Shown: positions 31,393 to 34,828 of the stretch, in pieces
Position numbering within the stretch: the stretch's first letter is position 1
Layout of the letters: each line of letters opens with the position of its first letter
Assembly: GCA_024400835.1 (NCBI GenBank)
Contig: JAKSMC010000036.1
Span: forward strand, 1-34,828
DNA from: Bacteroidales bacterium
GTDB lineage: Bacteria > Bacteroidota > Bacteroidia > Bacteroidales > WCHB1-69
DNA: 34,828 nt
Reading direction: 5' to 3'
Made by a program: the position numbers and the translations under genes
Notes under the pieces: generated by a model
The model's database searches: none
Told to the model about the DNA's origin: nothing
What the model saw: the letters and a program-made list of their open reading frames with translations, nothing else

Positions 31393-34212
31393 TTATTCGT
31401 CCTCCTCGGACTCGGGAAGACCATCATTATTTTGATATACTACGTTGGTATAGTAGGAACGTGTGTCGGAATCGTGACCATATCCAGGGAAACCGATAGA
31501 GAAACCCATAACAGGATTCTCCCCCACCTTGCGTAGATAATCGGCCAAAACGGGTTCTGCCGCAGCATAGTTGGACGCAATAACCGGATAGACAAACAAA
31601 GCCGGCTTGCGGTTAACATGCTTGAACCATGTGCAACGATTGACCTTGGTGGTATGTTCCTTCTCCATATACTCCTCCTTTACTCGCTTGGGGTCAGCCA
31701 ATCCGATACTGCCATCGTTATTACCGCTAACAACGCCCTGTTGGGTAAACGAGAAGCCCTCACCATCGCCACGTACGCTAAAGATACGCTTTGATGCGTT
31801 GATGACGATATTGGGATCAGGGAAGAAGCCTGTAACCTCGGAACCAGTACCACCTACAACAATCACATCCCACAGAGCAAGTTCCTCTTTATTGAAACCT
31901 ATAAAGTTGGTGATATTCGTTCTGTCGAATTTCAGGTTCTTGTCGGAAGTACGGATCTTGCCCAAGAAATCTGCGATATTGAATACCGGTACATCGTAAA
32001 GAATGAAGGACGCACGACCACGGACTTTCTCCACTTTAGCGCCATCGTTGACAATACCATGCAACCACATCTTAGTAGCATCTATATTGATAGTATTATC
32101 TTGCGGAATGGTGCTAAAATACGGAGTCTCAAAGACATCACCCCAATAAGAAGTACGCACTTCACACTTACCAGCCGTACGCATCTTGTTGCGAGCGGTA
32201 ATCTCCAACGCAGTATCATCACGACGGATGCGCAGACCAAACTCGCGAGGAGTAAGTTCGAGCGAGTTCATGTGTGCCAGTTCGGATTTGAGTTCCTCGG
32301 TGGCTTCAGCAATCTCACGATACCAGTTGGCACTTGTATTGGTGATCCAAATACGGCATACTTTCTCGTAATGTGGACGATAGCCGAACCAACGTCCCAT
32401 CTGCATAAGCACATCGTACGTACAGGTATTGCGATAGAAATAGCTGGTGGAAAGTCCCTTGAGGGTAAGACCTCGGGATAGCGCCAGACCACCTACGGCA
32501 ATAAGACGCAAAGACGGATGCTTTTTATAGTTCGGGGTGTCCTCTCGCGACTCTTTGGAACCGTTGACAACAATTACTTTCGGTTTCTCTCCACGGAGCA
32601 AGTTCTCTTTCGCACCTACTTGTTCCCATGTGTAATCACAGTTGGAATAGTGCAAGTTGAATAAGCGATGAAGCTCATTGTATAAATCGTTTTGTGTATT
32701 ACGACTCTGCTCCGTACTGAAGTTAACACGAATCTCCTTGTAATCATTGGTCACGAGTTGATCAATTTCCCCTTTCAAATACGAATGAACACTTACGAAA
32801 CGGGAGATATTAACCAACATCGTACGAGGCGCGGCAAATTGCTCTAGGTCTAAATCGCGGATAGCATTAGCCAAATAGTAGCAGCGGATAGACTCTACAA
32901 GAGAATTAGGAAGTGGACCACGCCAAATCTTCTTGTGCTTGTAGTAAATCGGTCTCTCAATCTGCTGGCGCTCGGACATAGCACGAACATCTGCGATAGA
33001 AGGCTCTTTTATATCCGTAATATAGCAGTTATCCAGCATGTAGGAGCAATTGCCATAATTAGGATGTTCCTTAGATGGTTCTCCGAATATGCGTTGTGCA
33101 CCAATATAGGGGTCGGGGGTCGGAAGCACATAGATGAAATCCTTTGGGAAAAGATCAGCAGCCACCATATCCTCATCCGTGTCCGGATTGATGAATATGT
33201 TGGCATAAGGCGTAGCCGTAAAACCGACATAGTTGGAGTTCATAAATACCTCACAAATCTCACGAATCTTGCGGTTGGTAGCTGTGGGATCAATCGTACT
33301 GTCCTTGGTGTTGATAGACGCATTATCTGCCTCGTCATCAATCAGGAGGAGTGAATACGGCAGTTTTCCCTCTGCATTAAGATGTTGGTTCGGCCCGGTA
33401 AGCCACTCCAGCAAGTGCGTAAGTACAGGGACATTCTTCTTAACCACAAAGAGGACAATAGACTGCTGCGTTCCGATAGATGACATGGACTTTGCACGTG
33501 CCATATTGAAGTCATCCTCATAAAGGGTAAAGGTGGTTACCTTGTTCTCCCATCCTGGAAGTGTACCCACACCCACATTGGAGGTCTTGGTAGCTTGGAA
33601 ACTATCGGTACGAATAGTTAGACCAACAATATCCTCCTCTATACGTTCTTGTGTCTGCTGGCGAAGTGTCTCTGTAATACCAGCTAAAAGAATGATGACC
33701 TTAACTCCTGCATCCGCAGCCTTACAGATTAAGCCAGAATACGTACTAGTCTTGCCCGACTGCACATCACCCAGAACGAGACCATAACGCTTACGTTGTT
33801 TGGTTAGTTGCTCGTTCGGATTGCCGATACAATTCATCAAATTAGGGAGTGTAGTCTCACCGAGTTTGTTAAGGGAAGCACGATCAAGGTCGCCCTTCTG
33901 CGCATGATACAAGCTGAACAAATTCCAGAAATACTCGTTTTTTGGTTTGTTCTTGGTGTACCACGTATTATCGAAAGGCTCATCACTCACGATAGCATAG
34001 CCATCATGGTCATGTTTGACAAAGATGTAGTTCTCCAGATAGGTAACCAAAGCCTCTTTGTCCTCGGGAGTAGCAATCCACTTCTTCCAAAAGTGCGACT
34101 GGAACTCCACGAACATCACCAATTCCTCTTTGGTAATGGTGATAGCATCACGTTGTGTTTCGAGCGTTAAGCGCAAGGCTTTTTTCGCTTCCTCTAATTC
34201 TTCTATTGTCAT
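31393..34212 (-). CDS. Z1-domain superfamily II helicase-like ATPase
   Basis: The 939-residue protein combines a helicase-like ATPase core with the Z1 domain (PF10593). Visible motifs: Walker A GDVQSGKT (148-155), Walker B LLLIDDEADNAS (288-299), motif III-like VGFTATPYAN (329-338), and in the second core domain VGGLALSRGLTLKG (573-586) and arginine-finger-like LMQMGRWFGYR (602-612). These are the hallmarks of Z1 proteins, which are thought to move or remodel DNA in restriction-type systems. The C-terminal ~300 residues have no motif that I recognise. Its ATG overlaps the stop of the upstream GHKL gene by four bases (ATGA), so their translation is coupled. Confidence 0.93.
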   Translation of the reverse strand: MTIEELEEAKKALRLTLETQRDAITITKEELVMFVEFQSHFWKKWIATPEDKEALVTYLENYIFVKHDHDGYAIVSDEPFDNTWYTKNKPKNEYFWNLFSLYHAQKGDLDRASLNKLGETTLPNLMNCIGNPNEQLTKQRKRYGLVLGDVQSGKTSTYSGLICKAADAGVKVIILLAGITETLRQQTQERIEEDIVGLTIRTDSFQATKTSNVGVGTLPGWENKVTTFTLYEDDFNMARAKSMSSIGTQQSIVLFVVKKNVPVLTHLLEWLTGPNQHLNAEGKLPYSLLLIDDEADNASINTKDSTIDPTATNRKIREICEVFMNSNYVGFTATPYANIFINPDTDEDMVAADLFPKDFIYVLPTPDPYIGAQRIFGEPSKEHPNYGNCSYMLDNCYITDIKEPSIADVRAMSERQQIERPIYYKHKKIWRGPLPNSLVESIRCYYLANAIRDLDLEQFAAPRTMLVNISRFVSVHSYLKGEIDQLVTNDYKEIRVNFSTEQSRNTQNDLYNELHRLFNLHYSNCDYTWEQVGAKENLLRGEKPKVIVVNGSKESREDTPNYKKHPSLRLIAVGGLALSRGLTLKGLSTSYFYRNTCTYDVLMQMGRWFGYRPHYEKVCRIWITNTSANWYREIAEATEELKSELAHMNSLELTPREFGLRIRRDDTALEITARNKMRTAGKCEVRTSYWGDVFETPYFSTIPQDNTINIDATKMWLHGIVNDGAKVEKVRGRASFILYDVPVFNIADFLGKIRTSDKNLKFDRTNITNFIGFNKEELALWDVIVVGGTGSEVTGFFPDPNIVINASKRIFSVRGDGEGFSFTQQGVVSGNNDGSIGLADPKRVKEEYMEKEHTTKVNRCTWFKHVNRKPALFVYPVIASNYAAAEPVLADYLRKVGENPVMGFSIGFPGYGHDSDTRSYYTNVVYQNNDGLPESEEDE

Positions 34213-34828
34213 AGCGCGTACTTCTTGTTAATGAGTTTCTGCAAATCCGGATTGTTACGGAACTGCTCACAATCCATAACAGTTTTAACCGCTTGGGCAA
34301 GCGGATTTCCCTTGCACACCTGCCAATCAATAGCCATAGCTGCTTGCTCGAACAGGTTATTCAACTGATCATCCTCTACTGCACGGTCGATATGGTTGTC
34401 GTCATGGTCGAGGTGCATCTGGTGGATTGGTATATTATTCTCAATCTGTTGCAACATGAGTTCTACAGCCGTCTTTTGGGAATCATCCAATTGGTCAAGG
34501 ACGGATTGAATGAAACAGTTACTTCGATTGATTTTGTATGAGAAGTAGTCTTGGCGCGACTCAATACGATCCCAGACATAGACTTGTTTCTCATCAGGTG
34601 CAGTCACCTTGCGTCCGCGGAACTTGGTCTGACGAGTGGATTTGGCAATAAGGTTACCTATTGTTTTCTCCAGCAGTTTTGCCAATTCGGTCGGAATTTC
34701 TGCATTACGTTTCATCACATCCACCTTCCAGATGTCATCCATGCAGTTAGGGATATCCACTTTGACACGAGCGTACTTAGAAACCTCATGGCGAGGAGTA
34801 CCAAACCAAGTGCCGTAGCGTATTAGAC
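34209..34828 (-). CDS. GHKL/MORC-like ATPase, C-terminal part (cut by window edge)
   Basis: The frame is open to the last base of the window, so the gene begins outside; the GTG at 34760 is internal. The 206 visible residues start LIRYGTWFGTPRHEVSKYAR, then VKVDIPNCMDDIWKVDVMKR and LEKTIGNLIAKSTRQTKFRG. This is the pattern at the end of the second (S5-like) domain of Hsp90/MutL/MORC-type ATPases that accompany Z1 proteins. The N-terminal GHKL nucleotide-binding site itself cannot be seen. The C-terminal ~110 residues are mostly helical and acidic (DQLDDSQKTAVELMLQQI, HLDHDDNHIDRAVEDDQL) and may form an oligomer contact. The call rests partly on gene context. Confidence 0.72.
   Translation of the reverse strand, partial: LIRYGTWFGTPRHEVSKYARVKVDIPNCMDDIWKVDVMKRNAEIPTELAKLLEKTIGNLIAKSTRQTKFRGRKVTAPDEKQVYVWDRIESRQDYFSYKINRSNCFIQSVLDQLDDSQKTAVELMLQQIENNIPIHQMHLDHDDNHIDRAVEDDQLNNLFEQAAMAIDWQVCKGNPLAQAVKTVMDCEQFRNNPDLQKLINKKYAL

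Noticed and set aside
34209..34760. A complete 183-residue protein starting at the GTG at 34760
   Set aside because: The frame continues without a stop to the window end, and the upstream residues (RYGTWFGTPRHEVSKYAR) fit the same domain, so the gene is cut by the window.

Overview
The window reads as chromosomal DNA of a member of Bacteroidota, most likely an anaerobic Bacteroidales species; I cannot name a genus. Support comes from promoters of the TAnnTTTG (-7) type in front of many genes, poor Shine-Dalgarno signals, a TonB-dependent outer-membrane receptor ending in phenylalanine, DUF1573 and DUF5106 proteins, a Bacteroidota-type nucleoid-associated protein, a FISUMP-domain fragment, and two genes tied to meso-diaminopimelate peptidoglycan (ddh and mpl). 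Housekeeping genes are fairly GC-rich with C-ending codons. The TonB receptor has a different, strongly biased codon choice, and the last 6.6 kb is visibly more AT-rich.

Layout. 1-1045: the 5' end of a secreted protein on the minus strand with a possibly structured leader, then an IS982-family transposase relic joined to a FISUMP-domain fragment that ends at a hairpin terminator. 1036-2518 (minus): diaminopimelate dehydrogenase and a small membrane protein. 2519-3078: intergenic DNA full of dispersed repeats, including copy 1 of a ~280-bp element. 3079-4242: PatB/MalY-type C-S lyase. 4398-7142 (minus): a CPBP-family membrane protease and a pyruvate carboxylase B/oxaloacetate decarboxylase alpha-type carboxyltransferase whose terminal biotinyl-like domain lacks the biotin-accepting lysine motif. 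7418-9897: a promoter with a long leader, a small secreted protein, and a secreted protein with a C-terminal CxxC domain. 9931-17058: a compact plus-strand run of DUF58, RadC, NAD(P)HX epimerase/dehydratase, two tandem DUF5106/thioredoxin-like paralogs and NdpA, with overlaps or gaps of a few bases except before the nnr gene. 17112-20462: a large Oar-like TonB receptor with a strong terminator. 20523-20805: copy 2 of the ~280-bp element. 21090-23583 (minus): DUF1573 protein and Mpl. 23717-27848: ApbE, RNase R and a metallo-beta-lactamase-fold lipoprotein. 27971-28195 (minus): a small zinc-ribbon protein.

28312-34828 (minus) is a tightly packed defence-type operon, cut by the window edge: a GHKL/MORC-like ATPase (C-terminal part only), a Z1-domain superfamily II helicase-like ATPase, a DUF4420 PD-(D/E)XK nuclease-like protein and an AIPR protein. 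This gene set is known from comparative genomics as a restriction-modification-like cassette that often also carries a cytosine methyltransferase and a Vsr nuclease. Those genes, if present, would lie just past the right end.

The least explained signals are the ~280-bp repeat element, which carries two phased triplets of an ATTTGC-like motif whose intervening bases agree within each copy but differ between copies; the lysine-less biotinyl domain; the GHKL-Z1-DUF4420-AIPR operon; and several short dispersed intergenic repeats. No tRNA, rRNA or CRISPR array was seen.
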